Below, piece after piece: positions 33,906 through 42,747 of a stretch of 64,000 nt of DNA. The notes under the pieces are model-generated. The model was not told where the DNA came from. It searched no databases and saw only the letters and a program-made list of their open reading frames with translations. Position 1 is the stretch's first letter; each line of letters opens with the position of its first letter. A program made the position numbers and the translations under genes. The stretch is from Acidobacteriota bacterium (GTDB lineage Bacteria > Acidobacteriota > Terriglobia > Terriglobales > Acidobacteriaceae), in NCBI GenBank assembly GCA_013289685.1, contig JABCZL010000001.1, positions 623,838-687,837 of the forward strand. Reading direction: 5' to 3'.

Positions 33906-34304
33906 TGTTTTTAGCCTCCTGCCAAGCATTAGCATCAGGCCTGCCAAAACTAAGCACCACATTGTAAACGACTTAACATGCGATAAGTTAGTCCGCGCTG
34001 TCCGTTTTCGAACACCGCTAGGACAAATTCGGACACTAAAACGCAGCCCTGGCACTCGGACAGGATGGTTCGCATTCAATTCGCGGATTGTCGGCAAGCC
34101 GGAAGTTTATCGGAGCCGCCGCTGGGGCAGTTGCCGCTCTAGGTGGTAAGTCGCTATACATCGGCCATTCGGATCGCCCTTTCGCTTTCCCGATCCCACG
34201 CAGCGGTCACAACTGCTTGTGACCCGCGTCACATTCCACTCGCGGACACACGCCTAGACTTTCTGGTTATGGAAGTTTGGGCCACGTGAGCCCAGGAGGA
34301 AGAA
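33906..34304. promoter_or_regulatory. 399-bp divergent region with a CRP-type box
   Basis: No gene. On the permease side there is a TGTCCG / CGGACA inverted pair near 34000-34040, of unknown meaning. On the cytochrome side is the perfect CRP-type palindrome listed next. Nothing else stands out. Confidence 0.45.
34218..34233. promoter_or_regulatory. Perfect CRP-type binding box
   Basis: TGTGA-CCCGCG-TCACA is an exact match to the symmetric CRP consensus TGTGA-N6-TCACA, 71 bp upstream of the cytochrome c start. Two Crp/Fnr regulators are encoded at 15.8 and 17.1 kb, but their recognition helices differ from E. coli CRP, so they may or may not be the binders. Confidence 0.55.
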
Positions 34305-34751
34305 ATGCGTGTAATGAAATTCATCAGTCTGGTGGTGATTCTGGTGGTGGTTTCGACTTTTGCCGCGGCACAAGCAGCGCCGGCACAAACGGCACCTACC
34401 GTCAAGCATGTTCCTATCACCAACACTCCGTCGAACTCGGGCAAAGAGATGTTCAGCAACTACTGCGCCGTTTGCCATGGAAAAGACGGAAAGGGCAACG
34501 GGCCGGCAGCTTCGGCTATGAAGACCGCGCCGACCGACTTAACGCTTCTGGCGCAGAAGAGTGGCGGAAAGTATCCGGCGTCGCACGTCGCGGCCGTGCT
34601 CAAAGGCCAGGCAATGACGGCGTCTCACGGCAGCCAGGATATGCCAGTGTGGGGCCCGCTGTTCTCGATCATCAGTCAGGGGAACGAAGCCCAGGTTCAG
34701 CAGAGAATCTCCAACCTGGTCGCGTATGTCGAGACTCTACAGGCGAAGTAG
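34305..34751 (+). CDS. Monoheme c-type cytochrome, exported
   Basis: 148 residues, AGGAGG Shine-Dalgarno, signal peptide (FISLVVILVVVSTFAAAQA). The heme site is C54AVCH58GKDGKGNGP, a class I cytochrome c, and the distal Met is likely M113 in SQDMPVWGPLF. The protein is a small periplasmic electron carrier. It stands alone behind a perfect CRP-type box, suggesting carbon- or respiration-linked control. Confidence 0.92.
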   Translation: MRVMKFISLVVILVVVSTFAAAQAAPAQTAPTVKHVPITNTPSNSGKEMFSNYCAVCHGKDGKGNGPAASAMKTAPTDLTLLAQKSGGKYPASHVAAVLKGQAMTASHGSQDMPVWGPLFSIISQGNEAQVQQRISNLVAYVETLQAK

Positions 34752-34945
34752 GCATTAAGACCCTTTTCGAATGGCTCTGGGGCGCGCCTTGCGCGCTCCA
34801 CAGGGCACCTGTTCCGCGCGTCCGGCCTCTCGGCCATAACCGCCCACTGGTCAATGTCTTACTCCCCCCTGTCCACTCGGGCAGTGACTTCAGTACCTTA
34901 GTCGTCCGCGCATGACGGACTTATAATCCAACCAAGAACCAGGAA

Positions 34946-35947
34946 ATGCAGCGTTCTGCAGGAGAGGTTCGCGCGGAAGCGCGGCTCGCTCCCTGCGAGA
35001 TCATTTACCAGATCACCCGAGACCACGTGGAGCCTGTTTTCGCATCTTCGATTTTTTTCGTGGGGCTGGCCTTCGGCAGCTTTCTGAACGTGTGTATCTA
35101 CCGTCTGCCACTGGGGCTGTCAGTGGTGACGCCCCGTTCGGCGTGCCCGAAGTGTAAGAAGCCGATTGCTTTCTACGACAATGTGCCGGTGTTGAGCTGG
35201 CTCATCCTGGGCGGGCGTTGCCGCCAATGCAAGACCAGAATTTCGCCGCGCTACCTGATGATCGAGTTGCTCACCGGCCTGCTGTTTCTGGCCTGCTACT
35301 GGTATTTCGGGCTGACGCTTTTCACGCTGAAATATTGCACGTTCGCGTTCCTGCTGCTGGGCCTGATTTTCACCGACGCCGAAACCAAGCTGCTGCCCGA
35401 CAAGCTCACGCTGCCCGGACTCGCTTTGGGCGTGATCTTCAGCCTGCTGGTTCCGGTGACTGATCTGGCTTCGCAGTTCGTGCCTGCAATGGTGAACTTA
35501 CCCTTCAGCAGTGATGTTTCCGTTCGGCTGCTGTCTCTGCTCGATTCCCTGCTGGGCGCGGCTGTGGGCGCGTCGTTCATCTACGGCGCTGGAGCGATTT
35601 ATCTGCGCTGGCGCGGCATGGAGGGCATGGGCTTCGGCGACGTGAAGCTGATGGCCATGGTCGGCGCGTTCCTGGGAATGAAGTTGACGATCTTCACGAT
35701 TTTTACCGCGTCGCTGGCGGGATCGGTCTTTGGGTTAACCACGATTTTCGTGGTCTGGCTGAAGCGAACTCACCGCTTCATGCGGCGGCTGGCCAATGCG
35801 CAGGCGGCCCGGCGGCGGGGATGGCAATCCGCGCAAGTCGTCTACCGCAACTACCAGATGCCGTTTGGCGTGTTTCTGGGAAGCATGGCCATGATCGCCT
35901 TCTTCTTCGGCAACCAATTCTTGCACTGGTACGGAGGGCTCTGGTGA
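34946..35947 (+). CDS. Type IV prepilin peptidase (A24 family)
   Basis: 333 residues. SFLNVCIYRLP near the N-terminus and two zinc-binding CxxC pairs (C67PKC70, C92RQC95) mark the methyltransferase domain; the catalytic aspartates are D144 (IFTDAETKLLPD) and D232 (MGFGDVKLM). The many membrane segments match the family. It cleaves and N-methylates type IV prepilins or pseudopilins. Its stop overlaps the next gene (GTGA). A TATAAT box lies ~20 nt upstream of the ATG. No pilin gene is in the window. Confidence 0.93.
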   Translation: MQRSAGEVRAEARLAPCEIIYQITRDHVEPVFASSIFFVGLAFGSFLNVCIYRLPLGLSVVTPRSACPKCKKPIAFYDNVPVLSWLILGGRCRQCKTRISPRYLMIELLTGLLFLACYWYFGLTLFTLKYCTFAFLLLGLIFTDAETKLLPDKLTLPGLALGVIFSLLVPVTDLASQFVPAMVNLPFSSDVSVRLLSLLDSLLGAAVGASFIYGAGAIYLRWRGMEGMGFGDVKLMAMVGAFLGMKLTIFTIFTASLAGSVFGLTTIFVVWLKRTHRFMRRLANAQAARRRGWQSAQVVYRNYQMPFGVFLGSMAMIAFFFGNQFLHWYGGLW

Positions 35948-36858
35948 AGATCCTGGCCAATCCTGTGGTTCTGCGCGCGGTGATCGTATTTGTCTGCGCC
36001 ACGTTTGCGTTCGTGCTGGGCCTGTTCTTCATGCGCGCTCTGAAGAGAAGCATTGCCGAGGAGGGCGACTTCTCATCCGATCCCACGCCATCGCTGGAGA
36101 CTCTGCCGCTGCACCTCTACAACACGGTGATCCAGCAACTCAAGCAGCAGAAGCATGAACTGCAGGTGCAATCCCAGGCCGAGCAGCATCGCGCCCGCAT
36201 CAGCGACAATTTCAGCCAGGCGGTGCTGTCCAACCTTTCCTGCGGAGTGCTGGTCTTCGGAACCAACGGACTGGTCAAGACCGCCAACCCCGCCGCCAAG
36301 GCGATTCTGGGTTTTGCTTCCACCACGGGAATGGGAGCGGAAGACATTTTTCGCGGCGCCGTAATCAGTTCAGCCCGCCGGGTAGTCGCGGATGCGGCTT
36401 GTCCGGATCAAAGCTGTGAGGACGCGGTTTCCTTTGCCGACGAAGTCAGCGCCGTGTTGCGCGAAGACAGCAAGCGCCGGGAGTTCGAAGGCGAATACGA
36501 AACTCCAGCCGGAGAAAAGCGCTTCATCGCGATCACCGTTTCTCGGGTCGCGGCTGAGGATGGCAGCCTGCTCGGCGTCGCCTGCCTGCTCAACGACCTC
36601 AGCGAGTTGGAGCGCATTCGCCGCCAGCAACAACTGCATGGCGAGATTTCCGCCGAGATGGCGCTGCAGCTGCGCACCTCGCTGACGACGATTTCCGGTT
36701 ATGCCCAGCAGTTGGCCAACAGCCGCGATCCGGAATTGGCCATGCAACTGGCCAGCGACATAGCGCACGAAGCGGCCCAACTGGATCACAGCATTGGAGG
36801 ATTTCTGACCGCTCGGCGCGCCGCGCAGAAAGCGGCGGCGGGCAGCTCCGTGGATTAA
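35944..36858 (+). CDS. Membrane-anchored PAS protein with degenerate HisKA
   Basis: 304 residues from GTG 35944, overlapping the prepilin peptidase stop. One N-terminal membrane helix (VVLRAVIVFVCATFAFVLGLFFM), a coiled coil, then a PAS-like domain (residues ~85-220: FSQAVLSNLSCGVLVFGTNGLVKTANPAAKAILGF). Last comes a HisKA-like dimerisation helix. Where kinases have SHELRTPL, this has AL241QLRTSL, so the phospho-acceptor His is replaced by Leu. No HATPase domain follows. It is therefore not a kinase by itself; a sensory partner for pilus control is inferred from coupling. Confidence 0.78.
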   Translation: MKILANPVVLRAVIVFVCATFAFVLGLFFMRALKRSIAEEGDFSSDPTPSLETLPLHLYNTVIQQLKQQKHELQVQSQAEQHRARISDNFSQAVLSNLSCGVLVFGTNGLVKTANPAAKAILGFASTTGMGAEDIFRGAVISSARRVVADAACPDQSCEDAVSFADEVSAVLREDSKRREFEGEYETPAGEKRFIAITVSRVAAEDGSLLGVACLLNDLSELERIRRQQQLHGEISAEMALQLRTSLTTISGYAQQLANSRDPELAMQLASDIAHEAAQLDHSIGGFLTARRAAQKAAAGSSVD

Positions 36859-36981
36859 TTGGCAATGGATTGATTGCAGTGGATTGTTTGCAGTGGACAG
36901 AAACGCCGGCAGCGGAGTCCGCTCCGGCGAAACAGACTCAGACCCAGAGCGTAAATTAAGAGCGTAAAAAAGGTGGGAACC

Positions 36982-37665
36982 ATGAAACATACCGCATGCA
37001 CTGGAATAGGACTCGTGCTGATTCTCGGCCTGGCCGGTCTTCCAGCCCTCGCCCAGAATCAGGCTCCGTCGACTCCGCAAAATTCTTCCCCCGGCACCTC
37101 GCTCGGCGATTATGCCCGGCAGGTCCGCAAGGATCCGGGAACCCCGTCGAAGCCGAAAGTCTACGACAACGACAACTTGCCGCGAGAAGACAAGCTTTCG
37201 GTTGTAGGCAAGGCGCGCGAAGCCACCGACAACTCCGTCGTCGAGACCAAGGCGACGTCAGACGTTGCGGCCACGGCCGAACCCAAAGCTGCCACCGATA
37301 AAGCAGGCGCCGAAGCGACTCAAGCTTCATCCGCCAGCACCGCCCCGGCTTCGGAAGACGAGGCGTCGCGGCAGGCTGCAGCCAAGCAGTGGGGCGAAAA
37401 GCTCGCGTCGCAGCAGGATCAGATTAACTTATTGACGCGCGAACTCGACGTGGTGCAGCGCGAATACCAGATTCGCGCCGCCGCCATGTACGCCGATGCC
37501 GGCAACCGCATGCGCAACTCCGCCGACTGGGACAAGCAAGATGCCCAGTACAAGCAGCAAATTGCCGACAAGCAGAAAGCTCTCGACGACGCCAAGCAAA
37601 AGCTCGAAGACAGCCAGGAAGAGGCGCGCAAAGCCGGCGTCCCAGACTCGGTTCGCGAGCCGTAA
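36982..37665 (+). CDS. Exported coiled-coil protein of unknown function
   Basis: 227 residues: signal peptide (GIGLVLILGLAGLPALAQ), an acidic Ala/Thr/Ser/Glu-rich linker, then a C-terminal ~90-residue coiled coil (ASQQDQINLLTRELDVVQREYQIRAA..., YKQQIADKQKALDDAKQKLEDSQEEARKAG). ATG 36982 follows AAGGTGGG. It could be a periplasmic scaffold. A strong terminator ends the transcript. Confidence 0.75.
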   Translation: MKHTACTGIGLVLILGLAGLPALAQNQAPSTPQNSSPGTSLGDYARQVRKDPGTPSKPKVYDNDNLPREDKLSVVGKAREATDNSVVETKATSDVAATAEPKAATDKAGAEATQASSASTAPASEDEASRQAAAKQWGEKLASQQDQINLLTRELDVVQREYQIRAAAMYADAGNRMRNSADWDKQDAQYKQQIADKQKALDDAKQKLEDSQEEARKAGVPDSVREP

Positions 37666-37688
37666 TTAACATCAGCTGCAAGTAAATC

Positions 37689-37725
37689 GAGCGCCGGAGT
37701 CCATACTCCGGCGCTCAATTTGTTT
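37689..37725 (+). terminator. Rho-independent terminator
   Basis: Perfect 12-bp stem GAGCGCCGGAGT / ACTCCGGCGCTC with a 4-nt loop, followed by AATTTGTTT, 23 bp past the coiled-coil protein stop. Confidence 0.8.
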
Positions 37726-37756
37726 CGACCAGCGGAATTTTCCCCTGACCGTGAGT

Positions 37757-38257
37757 TCACCCTTTTCGCAACCGCCGAATCTGCTTCACATGATGCAGCC
37801 CGTGCACCAGGTGGAACTTCCGCCATTCTCCACCGGTGAGCGGCCCCAGGATTGGGTGATCGAGCAGTTGGCTCCTCACTCCAAACTTTTCCTCGCAGCG
37901 CGCAATCATGTCGTCCATCTCGGCGATTCTCAGCCCAATCTCGACCTGCACTTTCTCTCCCGAAGTTCCGCGCGGCCGCGTGAATTGCGGCGCTTCCCTG
38001 CCCGACGGCAAGTAACTCAATCCCAGCACCACCAGCCTTCGCCCGCGCTGCCGCCATGTCGCCGCTGTCACCTGCGGCTTCCCCGCCTCCAATATGCGGC
38101 TGAAACCCTTCGCCGTTCCCGTGTAGGTTAAATACAGATGCTCCAGAACCTCGGCAGCCGACCACTTTCCAGGCGGGTGCCAGTTGAGCTGTCCAGCCGA
38201 CAGTCCTGCGACCGCCGACGCGATTTCTCCCTGCAATCTCTGAAGACGAACGTCCAC
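37757..38257 (-). CDS. DinB-like four-helix-bundle protein
   Basis: 166 residues from GTG 38257. WSAAEVLEHLYLTYTGTA and the C-terminal FHLVHGLHHVKQIRRL supply the His residues (one early, two or three late) that form the DinB/YfiT metal site. Members are often thiol-transferases or damage-inducible proteins, many unassigned. It diverges from the lipoprotein gene at 38342. Confidence 0.8.
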   Translation of the reverse strand: MDVRLQRLQGEIASAVAGLSAGQLNWHPPGKWSAAEVLEHLYLTYTGTAKGFSRILEAGKPQVTAATWRQRGRRLVVLGLSYLPSGREAPQFTRPRGTSGEKVQVEIGLRIAEMDDMIARCEEKFGVRSQLLDHPILGPLTGGEWRKFHLVHGLHHVKQIRRLRKG

Positions 38258-38341
38258 GAAGGGTTACTTACCTTTTTCGCTCTTTCGGTTAGAATTATGC
38301 GCGATCTTAAAACGCATCCACGTTATCACAGGAAGGATGTC

Positions 38342-39007
38342 ATGAAGACGGCCAACCTCGCCCCCACGGAGCTCGCCGCTAGACCAGCGGAGTTGTCGGG
38401 AATAGTGCTCGTCCTCACGCTGCTGGCGTTGCTGATCGCATGCTCCGATACCAGCAAACCAGCGGAGACCAAGCCGGAAGTAAAGGGTCCCGAACTGATC
38501 ACCGCGCGTTCCGCTTTCCAGAAGCTCTATATCGCGGCGCGCGGCTGGAACGCGGATGCGAAGCCATACCGCATCGAGTCCACGGCGTCCAGCGACGGCA
38601 ACGGCCAGGATGGCAAGTGGGCTATCTGGCGGAGCAGTTTCGCCTCCGCGGCCCAGCGCTCGGAGAAGACATACATCTGGTCGGGCAGCGCGGCCAACGG
38701 CGCCCCCGACCGCGGCGTGAATCCCGGCACTGAAGACAGTTACAGTGCCACCAATGCATCCACGCAGGTCTTTGACATGGCGTTCCTCAAGATCGATTCC
38801 GACCAGGCTTTCGCCACGGCGCAGAAACACGGTGGCGACAAAATCCTGGAGAAAGCGCCCGACACGCCTGTCATCTACGTTTGCGACTGGAACCACAATA
38901 CCAGCGAGTTGACGTGGCACGTCATTTATGGCGCCAGCCGCGAGGGAGCGAAGCTGACGGTTGCGGTCAACGCCTCCACGGGGGAATTCATTCGAGTGGA
39001 GAAGTAG
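38342..39007 (+). CDS. Putative lipoprotein with C-terminal PepSY-like region
   Basis: 221 residues from ATG 38342 (GGAAGG upstream), with a lipobox-like LLALLIACSD. The mature part has a conserved-looking ELITARSAFQKLYIAARGWNADAKPY start. The end (VIYVCDWNHNTSELTWHVIYGASREGAKLTVAVNASTGEFIRVE) resembles a PepSY fold. Function is unknown. Confidence 0.72.
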   Translation: MKTANLAPTELAARPAELSGIVLVLTLLALLIACSDTSKPAETKPEVKGPELITARSAFQKLYIAARGWNADAKPYRIESTASSDGNGQDGKWAIWRSSFASAAQRSEKTYIWSGSAANGAPDRGVNPGTEDSYSATNASTQVFDMAFLKIDSDQAFATAQKHGGDKILEKAPDTPVIYVCDWNHNTSELTWHVIYGASREGAKLTVAVNASTGEFIRVEK

Positions 39008-39076
39008 GTCCGTTCTCCGCTGCTGCCACAGCGTCTATTTGAGGAAAAGGGAAAGCGGTTGCGGCGCGAGTTCGTC

Positions 39077-39325
39077 TTATCGGTTCGCGCCTTCTTCGTG
39101 GTTGATCTGGGCCCCGATTTGAGAAAAGAAGCGGTGCAGAGCCTCGGCCGACGTGATTGCTCGCTCCAGGGCACGCCGCTCACCGAAGGCAATGATGTCT
39201 TGCGGCGAATACTGGAGACGAACTCGGTCGGCGGCGCAGTGCGCGCTCAATAACTCCACGCTGGCAGCTGCGAGATCAGCTTTCAGGCGGGCAATATTAA
39301 TTTGTTTTTTCGTTCCGGGGGCCAT
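39077..39325 (-). CDS. Small hypothetical protein
   Basis: 82 residues with a very good GGAGGAG Shine-Dalgarno. Helical, no Cys motif or membrane segment (KADLAAASVELLSAHCAADRVRLQYSPQDIIAFGERRALERAITSAEALHRFF). No family recognised. The Ala-rich N-terminal helix suggests a dimerising or regulatory protein. Confidence 0.6.
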   Translation of the reverse strand: MAPGTKKQINIARLKADLAAASVELLSAHCAADRVRLQYSPQDIIAFGERRALERAITSAEALHRFFSQIGAQINHEEGANR

Positions 39326-39359
39326 CTACAACTCCTCCATGGTTTGGGGGATCAACGCA

Positions 39360-39418
39360 GGTGGGTCCCGGGAACCGTATGGGGAGGACTGCCTTGCGCG
39401 GTTCTGGCGGGACCCACC
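39360..39418. repeat. Large GGTGGGTCCC hairpin
   Basis: Perfect 10-bp arms GGTGGGTCCC (39360-39369) and GGGACCCACC (39409-39418), with GGAACC / GGTTCT inner arms, enclose a 39-nt middle. It lies upstream of both divergent genes and has no T-run, so it is likely a dispersed repeat. Confidence 0.6.
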
Positions 39419-39532
39419 CCGCGAGGTCATCAGTTCTTACTAATGTAGATAAAGTATACACCGTTACTATTACGCTGTGCAAGCAACTAATTCGCTTTAG
39501 TTCGCATCGATTTTCTCTCATTTGGAGGCGCA

Positions 39533-40210
39533 GTGCCCCGGCATCCCGACCCCGATCTGGAACAGCGTATCCTCGGCGCGGCCTCGCGGCTGTGGGCCCG
39601 CGGCGGCGAAAAGGCGCTCACCATGCGCGCCGTGGCGAAAGCGGCCGGCACCACCACGCCCACGGTCTACGAGCGCTATCGCGACCGCGACGACATCCTC
39701 CGTGCCCTCCGCCTCAAAACCCGCCGCGAGCTTTTTGCCGCGCTCAGCGTTACGCGAACCCTCCGTGAGGCCTTCGAGCGCCAGCTCGAGTTCGCCCTCG
39801 AAAACAGTCACGCCTACGAAGTGCTGTTCGATGGAGTGGCCAAGTCTCCCTCCCTGCACGAGCCCTGGCCCTCGTTCAATCTGATGCGAGATCGCATCGC
39901 CAAACGCCTGGGAGGCACTCCCCGGCAACACACCCGCCTCATGCTGGCGGTGTGGTCCCTGATGCACGGCACCGCCATGCTCATCATCCGCGGCGGATTT
40001 GAGGGCGTGCTCCGCACCCAGACCATCCACGCCTGCCTGGACGCCTTCGATGGCATCCTGGACTCGGCCGCGCGATCGAAGCGCCTGGCTCAGTCAGCAC
40101 CGAAGTGGCCTTCCGATCTGATTCTGGGCGAAGGCAAGCAGAGTCGGGTAGGCAATGGCGATGCAGGCCGTAAGAAAGCAAAGTCCAGAGTCAGGAAGCT
40201 CCAACGGTGA
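39533..40210 (+). CDS. TetR family transcriptional regulator
   Basis: 225 residues from GTG 39533 with TTTGGAGGCGCA upstream. The N-terminal HTH is clear: RILGAASRLWARGGEKALTMRAVAKAAGTTTPTVYERYRDRDDILRAL. The C-terminal domain is all helical, with a basic Lys/Arg tail. Ligand unknown. No obvious target gene lies next to it; the divergent 82-residue gene is the nearest candidate. An AT-rich GATAAAGTATACACCG box lies upstream. Confidence 0.9.
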   Translation: MPRHPDPDLEQRILGAASRLWARGGEKALTMRAVAKAAGTTTPTVYERYRDRDDILRALRLKTRRELFAALSVTRTLREAFERQLEFALENSHAYEVLFDGVAKSPSLHEPWPSFNLMRDRIAKRLGGTPRQHTRLMLAVWSLMHGTAMLIIRGGFEGVLRTQTIHACLDAFDGILDSAARSKRLAQSAPKWPSDLILGEGKQSRVGNGDAGRKKAKSRVRKLQR

Positions 40211-40284
40211 GCAATTCCAATCCGCGAGGTGGCGCGGGTGCAGAAGCAGGATCAGGATCAGCAGCCCTTTCCGCTGGCGGCGAT

Positions 40285-40926
40285 TTACTGGGCGGGTTTC
40301 GCGCTGGCAGCGGTGCCCTGCAACCTCTGAATGGCCTTTCTGGCTTCCGCTTCCTGCGGGCCGTGGGGCAAGATCTTCACGTAGCTTTCGTATTCTTTCA
40401 GAGCCTCGTCCGGCTGATCCATTTTCTCCAGGCATTCGGCCAGACGGAAGGTGGCCATCGCGTCATTCGGTTTGTAGAGTAGCGCCTCGCGGTAGCGGTC
40501 CGCAGCAGCGCGGTAGTTCTTTCGCGCCTTGAAGTAGAAGTCTCCCACCTCAATATCTTTGGCGGCCTTGTGCGGGTTCCAGGGATGGAACTCGCTCACG
40601 CCGGCACTGCCTGGGGCGCCCTCCACGTCCGTCAGGATGTCGGAACTCTGCGGATGTGCCTTGTCATCGTCCGCCGGAGGACTCAAGTCGATAGGCTCAT
40701 CTTTGCTCGAACTTTCCCCGGGCTCGTTGCCCAACTCATTGGCACTCACGCGATCGGACCGCGGGGGCGTTAGAGTCGGATTACGCGGCGGGGCCGGTTT
40801 AGCTGCTGGGGACGAGGTGGAATCCGGCGTCTGCGAGTTCGCCGGCGCAGAGTTGGCCGGTGTAGAACTCTGCGCCCACATCGCGACGCTGCCTAAGAGC
40901 AATACGATCAGAAAACAACTGCGCAT
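40285..40926 (-). CDS. Exported TPR protein
   Basis: 213 residues: signal peptide (MRSCFLIVLLLGSVAMWAQ), a Pro/Ala/Ser-rich linker, then two or three TPR motifs (DIEVGDFYFKARKNYRAAADRYREALLYKPNDAMATFRLAECLEKMDQPDEALKEYESYVKILP). Acidobacteria encode many such periplasmic TPR proteins that scaffold envelope complexes. No Shine-Dalgarno is obvious. Confidence 0.83.
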   Translation of the reverse strand: MRSCFLIVLLLGSVAMWAQSSTPANSAPANSQTPDSTSSPAAKPAPPRNPTLTPPRSDRVSANELGNEPGESSSKDEPIDLSPPADDDKAHPQSSDILTDVEGAPGSAGVSEFHPWNPHKAAKDIEVGDFYFKARKNYRAAADRYREALLYKPNDAMATFRLAECLEKMDQPDEALKEYESYVKILPHGPQEAEARKAIQRLQGTAASAKPAQ

Positions 40927-40986
40927 ACGTTATTTTACCGCGCTCCGTTCTTACTTAATCAAACCCGCCTTATTCAAACCCGCTAT

Positions 40987-41847
40987 TCAAACCTGGGTCG
41001 CGCGGAATGCCTGCAGGCACCTGCGCGCGGTCTCGAGTTCGGGGAACCGGCTTCCCTCCTGTTCGACCAGGTAATACTCGACACCACCAACGCTCTCGGC
41101 GGCCTGAAAAATTCCCTTCCAGTCCGCTTTCCCTTCCCCGAACAGAGTCTTGTAGGCCACAGCCGGGTCCGGCGACCAGTCCTTACAATGGATGGAGTGA
41201 ATGCGTCCCGGGTTGGCTCGAATCCAAGCCACCGGGTCGGCACCAGCTTCCAGGCAGGTTCCCACGTCCAACTGCAGCATGACTGAAGACTTCGTGTTCT
41301 TGGCGAGAATATCCATGGGACGCTGCCCGCTCACCATCCCCCACTCTGCCTGATGGTTGTGATATCCAGGCTTCAGGCCGGAGGGCTCCAGAGTCTCCGC
41401 GGCCACATTCAGTTTGTCCGCCACAGCCTTCCAGCCATCGAGCCCGGTCTTCGGGTCCGTCCAGGCCAGCACAACATACTTGCAGCCCAGAATCAGGTTC
41501 AAGTCGCGCACGTGGCCGATGTTCTTGGCCTCCAGGTAATCCGCGTTGTTGTGCGTCGAGTAGCAGCGGATGCCCAGGTCGTCCATCAACTTGCGCATCT
41601 GCTTGGCCTGCGCTTCGGTCCACTCGAAGTACGGAGCGTAGAACTCGACCGCCTGGTATCCCATCTGGCCGACGGCGCGCACCGTGCCGTCGGGATCCCG
41701 CTTGAGCGCATCGCGGACGGAATAGAGCTCAAGCCCTACGGGAATCGAGGCGTGCGGAACCGCGCCCGAAGCCAGGCCACGGAAAGCCAAGGGCAACATC
41801 GCAGACATGGCAAGAAACGAACGGCGGGAGAGAGGTATGGTAGGCAT
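40987..41847 (-). CDS. Sugar phosphate isomerase/epimerase-like TIM-barrel protein, Tat-exported
   Basis: 286 residues from ATG 41847; a start at 41856 is equally possible. SRRSFLAMSAMLPLAFRGLA is a Tat signal. The AP-endonuclease-2/xylose isomerase-like barrel shows VEFYAPYFEW, YSTHNNADYLE, YHNHQAEWG, LQLDVGTCLEAGADP and SIHCKDWSPD, containing the metal-ligand His/Asp/Glu residues. Such periplasmic enzymes may isomerise or cleave sugars. Confidence 0.85.
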   Translation of the reverse strand: MPTIPLSRRSFLAMSAMLPLAFRGLASGAVPHASIPVGLELYSVRDALKRDPDGTVRAVGQMGYQAVEFYAPYFEWTEAQAKQMRKLMDDLGIRCYSTHNNADYLEAKNIGHVRDLNLILGCKYVVLAWTDPKTGLDGWKAVADKLNVAAETLEPSGLKPGYHNHQAEWGMVSGQRPMDILAKNTKSSVMLQLDVGTCLEAGADPVAWIRANPGRIHSIHCKDWSPDPAVAYKTLFGEGKADWKGIFQAAESVGGVEYYLVEQEGSRFPELETARRCLQAFRATQV

Positions 41848-41889
41848 GGCTGCCATCTTACTCAACCACGAGCCAGAGACCAAGGATCA

Positions 41890-41936
41890 AAAAACCAAAA
41901 AAAGCAGGCCGCTCAGGGGGAGGCTTTGAGCGGCCT
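41890..41936 (-). terminator. Rho-independent terminator of the OmpA lipoprotein gene
   Basis: On the minus strand: AGGCCGCTCA / TGAGCGGCCT perfect 10-bp stem, then GCTTTTTTTGGTTTTTT. It lies 41 bp past the stop of the gene at 41977. Confidence 0.88.
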
Positions 41937-41976
41937 GGTTGGCGAAGTCCTCCGGGGAGGAGGGTAAAGTTTTTCC

Positions 41977-42747
41977 TTACATCGACGGATTGTTCTGGCC
42001 CGTAGTCGCGGGCGCCGGCGTCGTGGGCGTCGTGTCCCCGACCGTGTTGGTCATCAGGCGCACATCCACACGTCGGTTGTCGGCGCGGCCAGAAGAGGTC
42101 TTGTTCGACTCCACCGGCTTATCCTTGCCGAGTCCAATCACGTAGATCTTGTGCGCGGGCACGTTGTACTTCGTGGCCAGGTACTGGATCACGGAGTTGG
42201 CGCGGCGCTGGCTGAGATCGTAGTTGTAATCCGCCGGTCCCACCGAATCCGTTCCACCTTCCAGGGCGATGATGTAGCCCTTGGTGGTGGAAATGCTGGC
42301 TGCCAGCTGATCGAGCACTTCCTGAGCCTTCGGCGTCAGGTTGTCTTTGTTGAAACCGAAATGCACCGAGGTCTCAGCAACGGCGTGGTAGTTGTCGAGG
42401 TTGGCGACCGTGTTGGTCAGCACACCCACGCGGCCGTTAGCGGCGTCGGCCATCTGCTGGGCCGAGGCAGCGGTCTGTCCTGCGGCCGTGGCCTTCTGCT
42501 CGACGTCGGCAGTCTTGGCATTGACGGCAGCGATGCCAGCCTGGGCGCGCGCGTCAACATCCTTGATGTCCTTGGTGTTTTTCGCGGTCAGGTCGTCGAG
42601 TTCGTTCGTTTTGTTGATCAGTGGGGTCGTTTGCTGTTTGACATAGTTCTTGCTGGCGCAACCGACGGTGGCCAGCAGGCTGGCCGCCAGGCAAATCACT
42701 AACCCGGGATTCAATAACCTGGAATTCACTAACGAAGTGCGGTTCAT
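41977..42747 (-). CDS. OmpA-family lipoprotein with coiled-coil
   Basis: 256 residues from ATG 42747, with GGAG upstream and a lipobox (LLATVGC). A Lpp-like coiled coil follows (LINKTNELDDLTAKNTKDIKDVDARAQAGIAAVNAKTADVEQ). The C-terminal OmpA domain has SVHFGFNKDNLTPKAQEVLDQL, EGGTDSVG and DNRRVDVRLM. It probably anchors the outer membrane to peptidoglycan. The terminator downstream isolates the gene. Confidence 0.88.
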   Translation of the reverse strand: MNRTSLVNSRLLNPGLVICLAASLLATVGCASKNYVKQQTTPLINKTNELDDLTAKNTKDIKDVDARAQAGIAAVNAKTADVEQKATAAGQTAASAQQMADAANGRVGVLTNTVANLDNYHAVAETSVHFGFNKDNLTPKAQEVLDQLAASISTTKGYIIALEGGTDSVGPADYNYDLSQRRANSVIQYLATKYNVPAHKIYVIGLGKDKPVESNKTSSGRADNRRVDVRLMTNTVGDTTPTTPAPATTGQNNPSM

